From Staphylococcus condimenti (GTDB lineage Bacteria > Bacillota > Bacilli > Staphylococcales > Staphylococcaceae): a stretch of 64,000 bases of DNA. Shown here piece by piece: positions 48,667 through 60,260 of this stretch. Within the stretch, counting starts at the first letter, position 1, and each line of letters begins with the position of its first letter. Both the position numbers and the translations under genes were made by a program. The notes beneath the pieces were generated by a model. The model did no database searches, was not told the origin of the DNA, and was given only the letters and a program-made list of their open reading frames with translations. The stretch lies in contig NZ_CP015114.1 in NCBI RefSeq assembly GCF_001618885.1, forward strand, positions 124,001 through 188,000, given 5' to 3'.

Positions 48667-48815
48667 CGTTTTATATTTTGATATAAATACCAAAACTTGT
48701 ATGATAAAAAGACACTAACAATAAGTTATAAATTAAATCATATAAACATTTTAAATACAGATGATCCAAGTGTCATTTAGTTTTTTAAAATAGTTAAAAC
48801 AAAGGAGCGATTTAC

Positions 48816-50042
48816 TTGTCTTTAAGAGATGAAGCACTTGAAATGCATAAAAAGAATCAAGGGAAACTAGAAGTTACACCTAAAGTAAAAGTGACCAACA
48901 AAGAAGAATTAAGCTTAGCTTACTCTCCAGGCGTGGCAGAGCCATGTAAAGAAATCTATGAAGATCCTCGTAAAGTATATGATTATACAGCAAAAGGCAA
49001 TACAGTAGCTGTAATTACTGACGGAACAGCTGTTTTAGGGCTTGGAAATATTGGTGCTGAGGCGAGTATTCCAGTCATGGAAGGTAAAGCTGTACTATTT
49101 AAAAGTTTTGCTGGTATCAATGGGGTGCCGATTGCATTAGATACAACAGAAACTGAAGAAATTATTAAAACAGTAAAATATTTACAACCTAATTATGGCG
49201 GTATTAACTTAGAAGATATTTCAGCACCTCGTTGTTTTGAAATTGAAAATCGTTTGAAAAAAGAAACAAAAATTCCTGTCTTTCATGATGATCAACACGG
49301 TACAGCCATTGTTACAATGGCAGGTTTGATGAACGCTTTACGAATTACAGATAAATCACTTTCAGACATCAAAGTGGTATTAAATGGCGCAGGAGCAGCA
49401 GGTATTGCTATTGTTAAATTATTGTATTCATATGGTGTTAGAAATATGATTATGTGCGATTCTAAAGGCGCTATCTATGAAGGACGTCCATATGGTATGA
49501 ATCCTACAAAAGATTTTGTAGCAGAATGGACAAATAAAGATAAAAAAGAAGGTAAGCTTTCGGATGTGATTGAAGGTGCAGATGTATTTATTGGTGTGTC
49601 TGTAGCAAACGCACTTTCTCAAGATATGGTAAAATCAATGAATGAAGACAGTATTATATTTGCAATGGCCAATCCTAACCCTGAAATTACACCTGATGAT
49701 GCTAAAGCAGCAGGGGCTAAAGTAGTGGGAACTGGACGTTCAGATTTCCCTAATCAAATCAATAATGTTTTGGCGTTCCCAGGTATTTTCAGAGGTGCTT
49801 TGGATGTCGAAGCAACACATATTAATGAAAAAATGAAACAAGCTGCTGTTTCGGCGATTGCAGATTTAATTCAGCCTGATGAATTATCACCGGATTATTG
49901 TATTCCAGCGCCATTTGACAGACGTGTTGCACCATCAGTTGCACGTAATGTTGCTAAGGCTGCTATGGAATCTGGAGTGTCTAGGGTTGAAGTTGATCCA
50001 GATGAAATATACAATAAAACGATGAGATTAACTGATATTTAA
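48816..50042 (+). CDS. NAD(P)-dependent malic enzyme
   Basis: The enzyme decarboxylates malate to pyruvate. The 408-residue short form has the substrate segment LAYSPGVAEPCKEI, the metal-binding FHDDQHGTAIVT near residue 157, the dinucleotide fold LNGAGAAGIAIVKLL near residue 190, and AMANPNPEITP near residue 285. The start is TTG with AAGGAGCG seven bases upstream. Placed before accDA, it may supply NADPH and pyruvate for fatty-acid synthesis; this is inference. Cofactor preference cannot be read from the sequence. Confidence 0.93.
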   Translation: MSLRDEALEMHKKNQGKLEVTPKVKVTNKEELSLAYSPGVAEPCKEIYEDPRKVYDYTAKGNTVAVITDGTAVLGLGNIGAEASIPVMEGKAVLFKSFAGINGVPIALDTTETEEIIKTVKYLQPNYGGINLEDISAPRCFEIENRLKKETKIPVFHDDQHGTAIVTMAGLMNALRITDKSLSDIKVVLNGAGAAGIAIVKLLYSYGVRNMIMCDSKGAIYEGRPYGMNPTKDFVAEWTNKDKKEGKLSDVIEGADVFIGVSVANALSQDMVKSMNEDSIIFAMANPNPEITPDDAKAAGAKVVGTGRSDFPNQINNVLAFPGIFRGALDVEATHINEKMKQAAVSAIADLIQPDELSPDYCIPAPFDRRVAPSVARNVAKAAMESGVSRVEVDPDEIYNKTMRLTDI

Positions 50043-50113
50043 TTAGAAAATTTATTTTTCAAAGAGCTGTTATGCGGTTAGAAGCGGCATAATAGTGGTG
50101 TGGAGGTTGACCA

Positions 50114-50986
50114 ATGTTTAAAGATTTTTTTAATCGAGGCAGTAAAAAGAAAAAATATGTTACTGTGCAAGATTCAAAACAGAACGATGTTCCGACAGGT
50201 ATCATGACGAAGTGCCCAAATTGTAAAAAAATCATGTATACCAAAGAACTTTCTGAAAATCTCAATGTATGTTTCAATTGCGACCATCACTTATCGTTGA
50301 CTGCATATAAACGTATTGAGGCAATTTCGGATGAAGGAACTTTTAAAGAATTTGATAAAGGGATGACTTCTGCAAATCCTTTAGATTTTCCGGGATATGA
50401 AGAAAAAATTACAAAAGACCAAGAAAAAACAGGCTTAGACGAAGCGGTTGTGACTGGTACAGCTGAATTAGGCGGTGTTGAATATGGTGTTGCGGTTATG
50501 GATGCGAGATTCAGAATGGGCAGTATGGGATCTGTAGTTGGTGAAAAAATTTGTCGAATTATAGATTATTGTACTGAACATCGTCTGCCATTTATTTTAT
50601 TCTCAGCAAGCGGCGGTGCCAGAATGCAAGAAGGTATTATCTCATTGATGCAAATGGGGAAAACAAGTGTATCATTGAAACGTCATTCTGATGCTGGACT
50701 ATTATACATTTCATATATTACTAATCCGACAACAGGCGGCGTATCTGCAAGTTTTGCTTCTGTCGGCGATATTAATTTATCTGAACCCAAAGCTCTTATT
50801 GGTTTTGCAGGCCGCAGAGTTATCGAACAAACAATTAATGAAAAGTTGCCAGATGATTTCCAAACTGCAGAATTCCTATTAGAACACGGTCAATTAGATA
50901 AAGTAGTTCATCGAAAAGAAATGCGAAGCACTTTAGAAACAATTTTAAAAATGCATGCTGGACAAGAGGTGAATAAAGATGCTTGA
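50114..50986 (+). CDS. accD: Acetyl-CoA carboxylase carboxyltransferase beta subunit
   Basis: AccD with AccA transfers the carboxyl group from biotin to acetyl-CoA, making malonyl-CoA for fatty acids. The 290-residue protein has an N-terminal zinc ribbon with four cysteines (CPNCKKI and CFNCDHH, near residues 36-58) and the crotonase-type core ([33 protein letters not shown]). It overlaps accA by eight bases, fixing an equal ratio of subunits. The ribosome site is TGGAGGTTG. accB and accC are not in the window. Confidence 0.96.
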   Translation: MFKDFFNRGSKKKKYVTVQDSKQNDVPTGIMTKCPNCKKIMYTKELSENLNVCFNCDHHLSLTAYKRIEAISDEGTFKEFDKGMTSANPLDFPGYEEKITKDQEKTGLDEAVVTGTAELGGVEYGVAVMDARFRMGSMGSVVGEKICRIIDYCTEHRLPFILFSASGGARMQEGIISLMQMGKTSVSLKRHSDAGLLYISYITNPTTGGVSASFASVGDINLSEPKALIGFAGRRVIEQTINEKLPDDFQTAEFLLEHGQLDKVVHRKEMRSTLETILKMHAGQEVNKDA

Positions 50987-51926
50987 TTTTGAGAAGCCAT
51001 TATTTGAAATAAAAAATAAAATAGATGCTTTGAAAGAATCGCAAGAGAAAAATGATGTCGATTTACAAGAGGAAATTGACATGTTAGAAGCGTCTTTAGA
51101 AAGAGAAACTGAAAAAATATACATGCATTTAAAACCATGGGATCGTGTACAATTAGCTAGATTACAAGAAAGACCAACTACTTTAGATTATATTTCATAT
51201 ATTTTTGATGAATTTATAGAATTACATGGTGATAGAAATTATCGTGATGATCCTGCGATGATTGGTGGCATCGGCTATTTAAATGGTCAGCCTGTCACAG
51301 TAATTGGACAACAGCGCGGTAAAGATACTAAAGATAATATTTATCGTAATTTTGGTATGGCACATCCTGAAGGATATAGAAAAGCATTGCGTTTGATGAA
51401 GCAAGCTGAAAAATTCGGTCGTCCAATTTTCACATTTATTGATACTAAAGGTGCATATCCAGGTAAAGCAGCAGAGGAAAGAGGACAAAGTGAGTCTATC
51501 GCTAAGAATTTGATTGAAATGGCAAGTTTAAAAGTACCTGTGATTTCATTAGTTATTGGTGAAGGCGGTAGCGGGGGTGCCTTAGGTATTGGTATTGCTA
51601 ATCGTGTGTTAATGTTAGAAAATAGTACTTACTCTGTAATTTCACCTGAAGGCGCAGCAGCGTTGTTATGGAAAGATAGCAACTTATCCAAAATCGCTGC
51701 TGAAACAATGAAAATTACAGCTCCAGACTTAAAAGAGCTACAAATTATAGATGATGTTATTCAAGAACCGCTCGGTGGTGCACACAAGGATGTTGAACTG
51801 CAAGCTGAACGTATTAAAACAGCGTTTACGAAACAGTTATCAGAACTTGAAGCATTAAATGGGCAAGAACTTGCTGATGATCGTTTTGAAAAATTCCGTC
51901 AAATTGGTGAATTTAAAGAACAATAA
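50979..51926 (+). CDS. accA: Acetyl-CoA carboxylase carboxyltransferase alpha subunit
   Basis: AccA is the partner of AccD in the carboxyltransferase. The 315-residue protein has the helical N-terminus (to residue 80), then [37 protein letters not shown] and [14 protein letters not shown] of the crotonase fold. The start lies within the end of accD after GAGGTGA. Terminated by a strong hairpin. Confidence 0.96.
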   Translation: MLDFEKPLFEIKNKIDALKESQEKNDVDLQEEIDMLEASLERETEKIYMHLKPWDRVQLARLQERPTTLDYISYIFDEFIELHGDRNYRDDPAMIGGIGYLNGQPVTVIGQQRGKDTKDNIYRNFGMAHPEGYRKALRLMKQAEKFGRPIFTFIDTKGAYPGKAAEERGQSESIAKNLIEMASLKVPVISLVIGEGGSGGALGIGIANRVLMLENSTYSVISPEGAAALLWKDSNLSKIAAETMKITAPDLKELQIIDDVIQEPLGGAHKDVELQAERIKTAFTKQLSELEALNGQELADDRFEKFRQIGEFKEQ

Positions 51927-51930
51927 GGGT

Positions 51931-51976
51931 AAAGAGATTCTATACGCTTTTTAGCGATATAGAATCTCTTTTTTAC
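51931..51976 (+). terminator. Terminator of accDA
   Basis: AAAGAGATTCTATA pairs with TATAGAATCTCTTT, inner CGC/GCG, followed by TTT. Confidence 0.88.
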
Positions 51977-52130
51977 TTTTCAAATGATAATTATTTGGAA
52001 ATGACTACATCTTTCAACCAAAATTTCTATAAGAAATGACTGTATTGTTTATAATAAAATATACTAGAATTATCTATTGATTTTCACAAGAATATAATAA
52101 AGAATGTGGCTATATTTCGAAATCATAAAT

Positions 52131-52145
52131 ATAAAACGTTTACAT
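52131..52145. promoter_or_regulatory. cre-like site upstream of pfkA
   Basis: Read on the minus strand, ATGTAAACGTTTTAT matches 14 of 15 positions of WTGNAANCGNWNNCW. It lies about 90 bases before pfkA. Confidence 0.45.
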
Positions 52146-52199
52146 TATAGAATGCATTGTATTTCTATGGATAAGCCTCTATTTTTATGGTATTTTTAA

Positions 52200-53201
<1,002 letters not shown>

Positions 53202-53242
53202 TTTATATTAATTTATAGTGAATTTATTAGGAGGCTTTAATA

Positions 53243-55003
53243 ATGAGAAAAACTAAAATCGTTTGTACGATTGGACCTGCATCAGAATCTGAAGAAATGT
53301 TAGAAAAATTAATGAAAGCTGGCATGAATGTTGCGCGTTTAAACTTTTCACATGGTGATCATGCTGAGCATAAAGCGCGTATTGAACGTATCCGTGAAGT
53401 ATCACAACGTTTGAATAAAACAATCGCAATTATGCTTGACACAAAAGGGCCAGAAATTCGTACTCATGACATGGAAAACGGCGTTATCAATTTAGAAAAA
53501 GGTAATGATGTTATTGTCAGCATGAAACAAGTATTAGGTACAGCTGATAAATTCTCAGTGACTTACGAAGATCTTATTAATGACGTAGAAATCGGTTCAT
53601 TCATTTTACTTGATGATGGTCTTGTAGAATTAGAAGTTAAAGCTAAAGATAAAGAAAAAGGCGAAGTACTATGTGAAGTCTTAAACTCTGGTGAAATTAA
53701 AAACAAAAAAGGTGTTAACTTACCGAATGTAAAAGTAAATTTACCAGGTATCACAGAAAAAGATGCAGATGATATCAGATTTGGTATTGATGAGCATGTT
53801 GATTTTATCGCAGCAAGTTTTGTACGTCGTCCAAGTGACGTTTTAGATATCCGTAAAATTTTAGAAGAAGAACGCAACACAAACATTAGTATTCTTCCAA
53901 AAATTGAAAACCAAGAAGGTATCGATAACATTAAAGAAATTTTAGAGGTATCTGATGGTTTAATGGTAGCTCGTGGTGACATGGGTGTTGAAATTCCACC
54001 TGAAAATGTACCAGTTATCCAAAAAGACTTAATCAGACAATGTAATAAATTAGGTAAACCAGTTATTACAGCAACTCAAATGTTAGACTCTATGCAACGT
54101 AACCCACGTGCTACAAGAGCTGAAGCAAGTGACGTAGCAAACGCTATCTATGATGGTACAGATGCAGTTATGTTATCTGGTGAAACTGCTGCTGGTTTAT
54201 ATCCTGAAGAAGCAGTTAAAGCAATGAGAAACATTGCAGTTGCTGCTGAAGCTGCCCAAGATTATAAAAAATTATTAAATGACAGAACTAAATTAGAAGA
54301 AACTAACTTAGTAAATGCAATTGGTGTTTCTGTAGCACATACAGCACTAAACCTAAAAGTTAAAGCAATTGTAGCAGCTACTGAAAGTGGTAAAACAGCT
54401 AAAACAATTTCTAAATTCCGTCCGCATTCAGATATTATTGCTGTTACACCTAGCCCAGAAACTGCACGTCAATTAGCATTAGTATGGGGTGTGTTCCCAG
54501 TAGTTAAAAAAGGACGTAAAACTACTGATGCATTATTAAATAATGCGGTAGCTACAGCAATTGAAACTGGTCGTGTTCAAAACGGTGATTTATTAATTAT
54601 CACAGCTGGTGTACCGACTGGTGAAAAAGGTACAACTAACATGATGAAATTACATTTAGTTGGTGACGAACTTGTTAAAGGCCAAGGTGTTGGTCGTAAT
54701 TCAGTAGTAGGGAATGCAATCGTTGTTCAAGATGCAATTGAGTTAGAAGGAAGAGATCTTTCAAACAAAATCATCGTAACGCATTCAACTGATGAAACAT
54801 TCGTACCTTATATTGAACAAGCAGCTGGTTTAGTTGCTGAAGAAGGCGGTATTACTTCACCAAGTGCAATCATCGGATTAGAACAAGGTATTCCAACAAT
54901 CGTTGGTGCAAATAATGCCACAAAATTAATCGCAAATGATGTTGTGATTACTGTTGATGCTAATACTGGTCGTGTATATGACGGTTATGCAAACGTACTT
55001 TAA
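53243..55003 (+). CDS. pyk: Pyruvate kinase, long form
   Basis: Pyruvate kinase converts PEP to pyruvate with ATP formation. The 586-residue protein has the barrel ([26 protein letters not shown]; catalytic [32 protein letters not shown]) and, after about residue 475, the extra PEP-utiliser-like C-terminal domain of Bacilli ([20 protein letters not shown]). The extra domain lacks the phospho-His of true PEP synthases, where the family has T-S/H; here it is TSPSA. Second gene of the pfkA-pyk operon. Confidence 0.97.
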   Translation: MRKTKIVCTIGPASESEEMLEKLMKAGMNVARLNFSHGDHAEHKARIERIREVSQRLNKTIAIMLDTKGPEIRTHDMENGVINLEKGNDVIVSMKQVLGTADKFSVTYEDLINDVEIGSFILLDDGLVELEVKAKDKEKGEVLCEVLNSGEIKNKKGVNLPNVKVNLPGITEKDADDIRFGIDEHVDFIAASFVRRPSDVLDIRKILEEERNTNISILPKIENQEGIDNIKEILEVSDGLMVARGDMGVEIPPENVPVIQKDLIRQCNKLGKPVITATQMLDSMQRNPRATRAEASDVANAIYDGTDAVMLSGETAAGLYPEEAVKAMRNIAVAAEAAQDYKKLLNDRTKLEETNLVNAIGVSVAHTALNLKVKAIVAATESGKTAKTISKFRPHSDIIAVTPSPETARQLALVWGVFPVVKKGRKTTDALLNNAVATAIETGRVQNGDLLIITAGVPTGEKGTTNMMKLHLVGDELVKGQGVGRNSVVGNAIVVQDAIELEGRDLSNKIIVTHSTDETFVPYIEQAAGLVAEEGGITSPSAIIGLEQGIPTIVGANNATKLIANDVVITVDANTGRVYDGYANVL

Positions 55004-55023
55004 TAATAAGTAATCAATAAATG

Positions 55024-55064
55024 AAAAGCCTCAAACCTGTTTTTTCAGGTTTGAGGCTTTTTTG
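55024..55064 (+). terminator. Terminator of pfkA-pyk
   Basis: AAAAGCCTCAAACCTG (55024-55039) pairs with CAGGTTTGAGGCTTTT (55046-55061), followed by TT. Confidence 0.92.
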
Positions 55065-55126
55065 TATACATATGGATTGTATCAAAATTGTAATAATAGT
55101 CAGATACTAATATGTAATAAAAAACA

Positions 55127-55148
55127 GGTATCTTCTGATAAAGATACC
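55127..55148 (-). terminator. Terminator of the amino-acid permease gene
   Basis: On the minus strand GGTATCTT pairs with AAGATACC, followed by TGTTTTTTATT. Confidence 0.75.
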
Positions 55149-55191
55149 CATTCTCTATTTATTGAAATAAAGGTGCTTGAATTAATAAAAA

Positions 55192-56562
55192 TTACCCTTG
55201 ATGTTTCTTAACTTGTTGTGTATATCTCCAGTACATGAATCCTAATAAGATAAACCAAATAGGTGAAATGAAGATTGCTACACGTGTTACTGGGTTTACA
55301 AATAGTAACGCAAACACAAAGATGAAGAATAATAAGATAATGTAGCCTGAAATTCTGCCACCTGGTAATTTATAAGGTGATTTTTTGTGTTGTTCTGGTT
55401 CACGCTTTTGATATCTAATGTAAGCATAGATGATTAATCCCCATACAACTAAGAATAATACTGTTGAAATAGTAGTTACATACGTAAATACTAATGTTGC
55501 ATCAGGGAAAATATAGTTCAATAATGCTGCAACTAATAATAGCGCACAAGAAACAAAAATTGCGATATGAGGTACACCATTTTTATTTGTAGATCTGAAA
55601 ATTGGTGGTGCTTGTTCTTGTCTCGCTAAACCAAATAACATACGGCTGTTTGAGAAAATACCGCTGTTACAAGATGATGCAGCTGCTGTTAATACAACAA
55701 AGTTGATAATACCTGCTGCAAATAGGATACCTACTAAAGCAAATAGACGAACGAATGGACTTTCTGAAGGGTCTATTTTATTCCAAGGAATAATAGACAT
55801 AATCACTGCTAATGAACCAACATAGAATAAAAGAATACGCATCGGCACACTATTGATAGCCTTCGGTATTGTTTTAGTTGGATCTTTAGTTTCTCCAGCA
55901 GTTACCCCTATAATTTCAATCCCTACAAATGAGAATAATGCCATTTGGAAGGACATGAAGAAACCTGTAGCCCCTTTAGGGAAAATACCATGTTCATACA
56001 AGTTAGTGAATGAAGCATGTCCGAATTGTGTTTTGAATGCCATTAATATCATTACAAGCCCAACCACAATCAATACAATAATTGTTGCGACTTTGATAAT
56101 AGCAAACCAGAATTCTAATTCTCCGAAAATTTTGGCACTAAATAAGTTGAATGCCATCAGTAGTAGTACACAGAATAATGCACTTACCCAGTTCGGGATT
56201 TGCGGCCACCAGAAACTTACATATTTAGCAACTGCGGTAACTTCTGCCATCCCTGTTATAATCCAACAGAACCAATATGTCCATCCAGTTACAAACCCTG
56301 CAAAAGGCCCGATATATTCGTTTGTAACATCTGCGAATGATTTGAAATTAGTGTTGGAAATTAAAATTTCTCCTAATCCTCTCATAAACATAAACAACAT
56401 TAACCCGATGATAATGTATGTTAATAATATGGAAGGACCTGTCATAGCAATCGTTTGTCCTGCCCCTAAAAATAACCCTGTGCCGATTGCGCCGCCAATT
56501 GCAATCAACTGAATGTGACGATTGCTAAGTTCTCTTTGTAAATTATTATTTGCCATATTCAT
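55192..56562 (-). CDS. APC-family amino-acid permease (D-Ser/D-Ala/Gly type)
   Basis: This protein of about 456 residues has twelve predicted membrane helices. The N-terminal NRHIQLIAIGGAIGTGLFLG and FADVTNEYIGPFAGFVTGWT are typical of the CycA/AapA group of APC amino-acid/proton symporters. It faces pyk tail to tail and is divergent from citZ. I begin it at 56562, with GGGAG six bases upstream on the minus strand; an open frame extends 32 codons earlier without a ribosome site. Substrate is inferred from family and position (aapA in S. aureus). A CodY-like box lies upstream. Confidence 0.85.
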   Translation of the reverse strand: MNMANNNLQRELSNRHIQLIAIGGAIGTGLFLGAGQTIAMTGPSILLTYIIIGLMLFMFMRGLGEILISNTNFKSFADVTNEYIGPFAGFVTGWTYWFCWIITGMAEVTAVAKYVSFWWPQIPNWVSALFCVLLLMAFNLFSAKIFGELEFWFAIIKVATIIVLIVVGLVMILMAFKTQFGHASFTNLYEHGIFPKGATGFFMSFQMALFSFVGIEIIGVTAGETKDPTKTIPKAINSVPMRILLFYVGSLAVIMSIIPWNKIDPSESPFVRLFALVGILFAAGIINFVVLTAAASSCNSGIFSNSRMLFGLARQEQAPPIFRSTNKNGVPHIAIFVSCALLLVAALLNYIFPDATLVFTYVTTISTVLFLVVWGLIIYAYIRYQKREPEQHKKSPYKLPGGRISGYIILLFFIFVFALLFVNPVTRVAIFISPIWFILLGFMYWRYTQQVKKHQG

Positions 56563-56841
56563 AACAACTCCCTTTTTGCACCTCATAAATAATATGCACA
56601 TATTTGGAAGTAATGACAAATGTTTTTTGCAAATAATGCAAATTTTCATGCAATTCACAATGAATTATAGTTATAATGAATGATAAATATTTAAAATGAC
56701 ACATCATAAAAAGTGTATTTTAAGGCACTTAAAGCAATTTAAATGTAATAAGTGTACTAGTGAAGGGCCTTTTAGTGATGAAATCCTTACAAATACTAGC
56801 TTGGCATGTATAATTACATGAATATAAGAGTTGCTTAATTG

Positions 56842-56870
56842 TTCACAAAATCGCGATAATTGGATATAAT
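56842..56870 (+). promoter_or_regulatory. Promoter of citZ
   Basis: TTCACA (56842-56847), 17-base spacer, TATAAT (56865-56870). The start would be about 56877, on the cre-like site. Confidence 0.7.
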
Positions 56871-56875
56871 ACTAA

Positions 56876-56890
56876 ATGAAAGCCATTTCA
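56876..56890. promoter_or_regulatory. cre-like site at the citZ start
   Basis: ATGAAAGCCATTTCA matches 14 of 15 positions of WTGNAANCGNWNNCW, but the missed base is the G of the central CG. citZ is CcpA-repressed in Bacillus. Confidence 0.5.
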
Positions 56891-56917
56891 ATTTGTTATA
56901 GAAAAGGGGAAATTAAT

Positions 56918-58036
56918 ATGGCAGAATTACAAAAAAGTTTAGAAGGGGTAATTGCAGCTGAAACGAAAGTGAGCTCAATTATCGATAGCCAACTGACATA
57001 TGCCGGTTACGACATCGATGATTTAGCAGAAAATGCTTCATTTGAAGAAATTGTCTTTTTACTTTGGAATTACAGACTTCCAACGCAAGAAGAATTAGAT
57101 GAGTTGAAAGGAAAATTATACAAATATGCAACATTAGATGATAAAGTTTATGAGCATTTTGAAGATTATGCTACTAATCATGTTCATCCAATGACAGCAT
57201 TAAGAACTTCTGTTTCATACGTTGCACATTTTGATGAAAATGCTGAAAGTGAAACAGACGAAGAAAAATTAGAACGCGCAATCAGAATTCAAGCAAAAAT
57301 GGCTTCATTAGTTGCTTCATTCCAACGTGTTCGTGAAGGTAAAGATCCAGTTAAACCTAAAGAAGGTTTAAGCTATGCAGCTAACTTCCTATATATGTTA
57401 CGTGGGGAAGTACCAACTGATATCGAAGAAGAAGCATTCAACAAAGCTTTAGTATTGCATGCAGACCATGAATTGAACGCATCAGCATTTACAGCACGTT
57501 GTGCAGTATCTTCATTATCAGATATGTACTCAGGTATTGTTGCTGCAGTCGGTTCATTAAAAGGGCCATTGCACGGTGGTGCAAACGAACGTGTTATGAA
57601 TATGTTATCTGAAATCAAATCAGTTGATGATGTAGAACCATATTTAGACAAAAAATTCGAAAATAAAGAAAAAATTATGGGCTTTGGTCACCGCGTATAC
57701 AAAGATGGTGATCCACGTGCGAAATATTTAAAAACAATGAGTAAGAAAATCACAGATGAAACAGGTCAAAAACACTTGTATGATATCTCAGTAAAAATTG
57801 AAGATATTATGAAAGAACGTACAGGTATTATTGCTAACGTTGATTTCTATAGTGCGACTGTTTATCATAGTATGAATATTCCACACGACTTATTCACACC
57901 TATTTTCGCAATCAGCCGTACTTCAGGTTGGTTAGCACATATCTTTGAACAATATAGAGATAACCGTATTATGAGACCACGTGCAAAATATATTGGTGAA
58001 ACTAATCGTGTATATGTTCCAATTGAAGAAAGATAG
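56918..58036 (+). CDS. citZ: Citrate synthase
   Basis: Citrate synthase condenses acetyl-CoA and oxaloacetate at TCA entry. The 372-residue protein begins MAELQKSLEGVIAAETKVSS and has the catalytic residues in HADHELNASAF (His), GPLHGGANE and GFGHRVYKDGDPRA (His), and an Asp in NVDFYSATVY. The ATG at 56918 has AAAGGGG eight bases upstream; the earlier ATG at 56876 lies on the cre-like operator. It leads a two-gene operon with icd, 62 bases later. Confidence 0.97.
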   Translation: MAELQKSLEGVIAAETKVSSIIDSQLTYAGYDIDDLAENASFEEIVFLLWNYRLPTQEELDELKGKLYKYATLDDKVYEHFEDYATNHVHPMTALRTSVSYVAHFDENAESETDEEKLERAIRIQAKMASLVASFQRVREGKDPVKPKEGLSYAANFLYMLRGEVPTDIEEEAFNKALVLHADHELNASAFTARCAVSSLSDMYSGIVAAVGSLKGPLHGGANERVMNMLSEIKSVDDVEPYLDKKFENKEKIMGFGHRVYKDGDPRAKYLKTMSKKITDETGQKHLYDISVKIEDIMKERTGIIANVDFYSATVYHSMNIPHDLFTPIFAISRTSGWLAHIFEQYRDNRIMRPRAKYIGETNRVYVPIEER

Positions 58037-58098
58037 ATCATCTTGATTTAGATTCTGAAATTCAAGATTTAATATTTTAAGTAACGGAGGAATTATTA

Positions 58099-59364
58099 AT
58101 GGCACCAGAAAAAATTGTTAAACAAGAAGACGGTTTACTAGTACCAAATAACCCAATTATCCCATTCATCATCGGAGATGGAATTGGACCGGATATCTGG
58201 AGAGCATCACGTCGTGTATTAGATGCTGCTGTAGAAAAAGCTTATAATGGCGAAAAACAAATTGAGTGGAAAGAAATTCTAGCAGGTCAAAAAGCTTATG
58301 ACACTACTGGTGAATGGTTACCACAAGAAACACTTGATACAATCGAAGAATATTTAATTGCGATTAAAGGACCTTTAACAACACCTATCGGCGGCGGTAT
58401 CCGTTCATTAAACGTAGCATTACGTCAAACATTAGATTTATTTGCTTGTTTACGCCCTGTACGTTGGTTTAAAGGTGTTCCTTCTCCAGTAAAACGTCCT
58501 GAAGATACTGATATGGTAATCTTCCGGGAAAACACTGAAGATATTTATGCAGGTATCGAATTTAAAGAAGGCACTCCAGAAGCTGAAAAATTAATCAAAT
58601 TCTTACAAGATGAAATGGGCGCAACAAATATCCGTTTCCCTGAAACTTCAGGTATTGGTGTTAAACCAGTTTCTAAAGAAGGTACAGAACGTTTAGTTCG
58701 TTCAGCTATCCAATATGCAATCGATAACGATCGTAAATCTGTTACTTTAGTACACAAAGGTAATATCATGAAATTTACTGAAGGTGCTTTCAAACAATGG
58801 GGTTATGATTTAGCTGAAAATGAATTCGGCGATAAAGTATTCACATGGCAACAATATGATCGTTTAGTTGATGAAAAAGGTAAAGATGAAGCAAACAAAA
58901 TTCAAGACCAAGCAGTAGCAGACGGTAAAATTATTATTAAAGATTCTATCGCTGACATCTTCTTGCAACAAATTTTAACTCGTCCAGCTGAATATGATGT
59001 AGTTGCAACTATGAACTTGAATGGTGACTATATCTCTGATGCATTAGCTGCACAAGTTGGCGGAATCGGTATTGCACCAGGTGCAAACATTAACTATGAG
59101 ACAGGTCATGCAATTTTTGAAGCAACTCATGGTACTGCTCCAAAATATGCAGATTTAGATAAAGTTAACCCATCATCTGAATTATTGAGTGCAGTGTTAA
59201 TGTTAGAACACTTAGGTTGGCAAGAAGCTGCTGACTTAATTACAGATTCAATTGAAAAAACAATTGCTTCTAAAGTTGTTACTTACGACTTTGCACGTAT
59301 GATGGATGGTGCAACTGAAGTTAAGACATCAGAATTTGCTGATGAATTGATTAAGAACCTGTAA
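58099..59364 (+). CDS. icd: NADP-dependent isocitrate dehydrogenase
   Basis: The enzyme converts isocitrate to 2-oxoglutarate with NADPH. The 421-residue protein has [15 protein letters not shown] near the N-terminus, [33 protein letters not shown] and the coenzyme region [19 protein letters not shown]. In Bacillus it is called citC/icd and follows citZ, as here. The ribosome site is ACGGAGGAA. A terminator follows. Confidence 0.97.
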   Translation: MAPEKIVKQEDGLLVPNNPIIPFIIGDGIGPDIWRASRRVLDAAVEKAYNGEKQIEWKEILAGQKAYDTTGEWLPQETLDTIEEYLIAIKGPLTTPIGGGIRSLNVALRQTLDLFACLRPVRWFKGVPSPVKRPEDTDMVIFRENTEDIYAGIEFKEGTPEAEKLIKFLQDEMGATNIRFPETSGIGVKPVSKEGTERLVRSAIQYAIDNDRKSVTLVHKGNIMKFTEGAFKQWGYDLAENEFGDKVFTWQQYDRLVDEKGKDEANKIQDQAVADGKIIIKDSIADIFLQQILTRPAEYDVVATMNLNGDYISDALAAQVGGIGIAPGANINYETGHAIFEATHGTAPKYADLDKVNPSSELLSAVLMLEHLGWQEAADLITDSIEKTIASKVVTYDFARMMDGATEVKTSEFADELIKNL

Positions 59365-59379
59365 TCAATAATCCATTAC

Positions 59380-59418
59380 AGCTATACTGTCGACTCAGGC
59401 AGTATAGCTTTTTTATTT
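59380..59418 (+). terminator. Terminator of citZ-icd
   Basis: AGCTATACTG (59380-59389) pairs with CAGTATAGCT (59400-59409), followed by TTTTTTATTTTT. Confidence 0.88.
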
Positions 59419-59543
59419 TTTGAAATCGCAAAAATTCAAATTATGAACTAATTGTTAAGTTTTTGTAAAGTTAATACATAGTATGTTATCTTTATGAAAA
59501 TATAAGTTATAATTAGGTTGAAAAATACACAGGGGGTACGACC

Positions 59544-60260
59544 ATGTCTCAAAAAATTTTAGTAGTCGACGATGAACAATCAATTGTAACTTTGCTGAAA
59601 TACAACTTGGAAACTGCAGGTTATATTGTAGAAGTTGCTTATGATGGAGAAGAAGCACTTCAAAAGTTAGATGCAGTACAGCCAGATTTGGTAGTTTTAG
59701 ATGTAATGCTTCCTAAATTGGATGGCATTGAAGTATGCAAAACAATTCGTTCTGATAAGAACTTAGTTCCTATATTAATGTTGACTGCCAAAGATGATGA
59801 ATTTGATCGTGTACTGGGCTTAGAGCTTGGTGCAGATGATTATATGACTAAACCATTTTCACCTAGAGAAGTAGTTGCACGTGTAAAAGCTATTTTACGA
59901 CGTTCTCAACAAGTTCAAAACGTCAAAGAAGACGAGAATGATAATGAGGATGTTATTATTGGTTCCATCAAGATTAGACCCGAGTATTTTGAAGTATATA
60001 AAAACAATGAACTATTAGAATTGACACCTAAAGAATTTGAATTGTTATTGTATTTGATTGAGCGACAAGGCAGAGTCATTACAAGAGAACATATGTTGAA
60101 TTCTGTGTGGAATTATGAATTTACCGGTGATTCACGTATTGTTGATGTGCATATCAGTCATTTAAGAGATAAATTGGAAGAAAATCCTAAGCAGCCGAAA
60201 CTTATTAAAACAGTCCGTGGTTTAGGTTATAAATTAGAAAGACCGAAATCTGCTAATTGA
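59544..60260 (+). CDS. phoP: Response regulator PhoP
   Basis: PhoP controls genes for phosphate limitation. The 238-residue OmpR-type regulator has a receiver domain with the phosphorylated Asp in LVVLDVMLPKLDG (residue 53) and a winged-helix DNA-binding domain (about 140-235; TPKEFELLLYLIERQGRV and DSRIVDVHISHLRDKLEENP). It overlaps phoR by four bases. TATAAT at 59508-59513 is the likely -10; TTAAG/TTTGTAAAG/TTAATAC words at 59454-59476 resemble half sites for PhoP itself, which is only a guess. The ribosome site is CAGGGGG. Confidence 0.95.
   Translation: MSQKILVVDDEQSIVTLLKYNLETAGYIVEVAYDGEEALQKLDAVQPDLVVLDVMLPKLDGIEVCKTIRSDKNLVPILMLTAKDDEFDRVLGLELGADDYMTKPFSPREVVARVKAILRRSQQVQNVKEDENDNEDVIIGSIKIRPEYFEVYKNNELLELTPKEFELLLYLIERQGRVITREHMLNSVWNYEFTGDSRIVDVHISHLRDKLEENPKQPKLIKTVRGLGYKLERPKSAN

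Larger units (their letters stand above)
56563..56917. other. 355-base gap between the permease gene and citZ
   Basis: On the minus strand a possible permease promoter is TTGTCA (56619-56614), 17 bases, CATATT (56596-56591), with a CodY-like box beyond it at 56641-56655. On the plus strand the citZ promoter and a cre-like site lie at 56842-56890. The middle, 56660-56840, is AT-rich with nothing else recognised. Confidence 0.5.

Noticed and set aside
55853-56512. 219-codon frame opposite the amino-acid permease
   Set aside because: Open only because membrane-protein codons lack antisense stops; no start signal or known domain.
59450-59500. Pho box repeats in front of phoP
   Set aside because: Spacing and sequence of the TTAA/GTAA words are too loose to call in AT-rich DNA.
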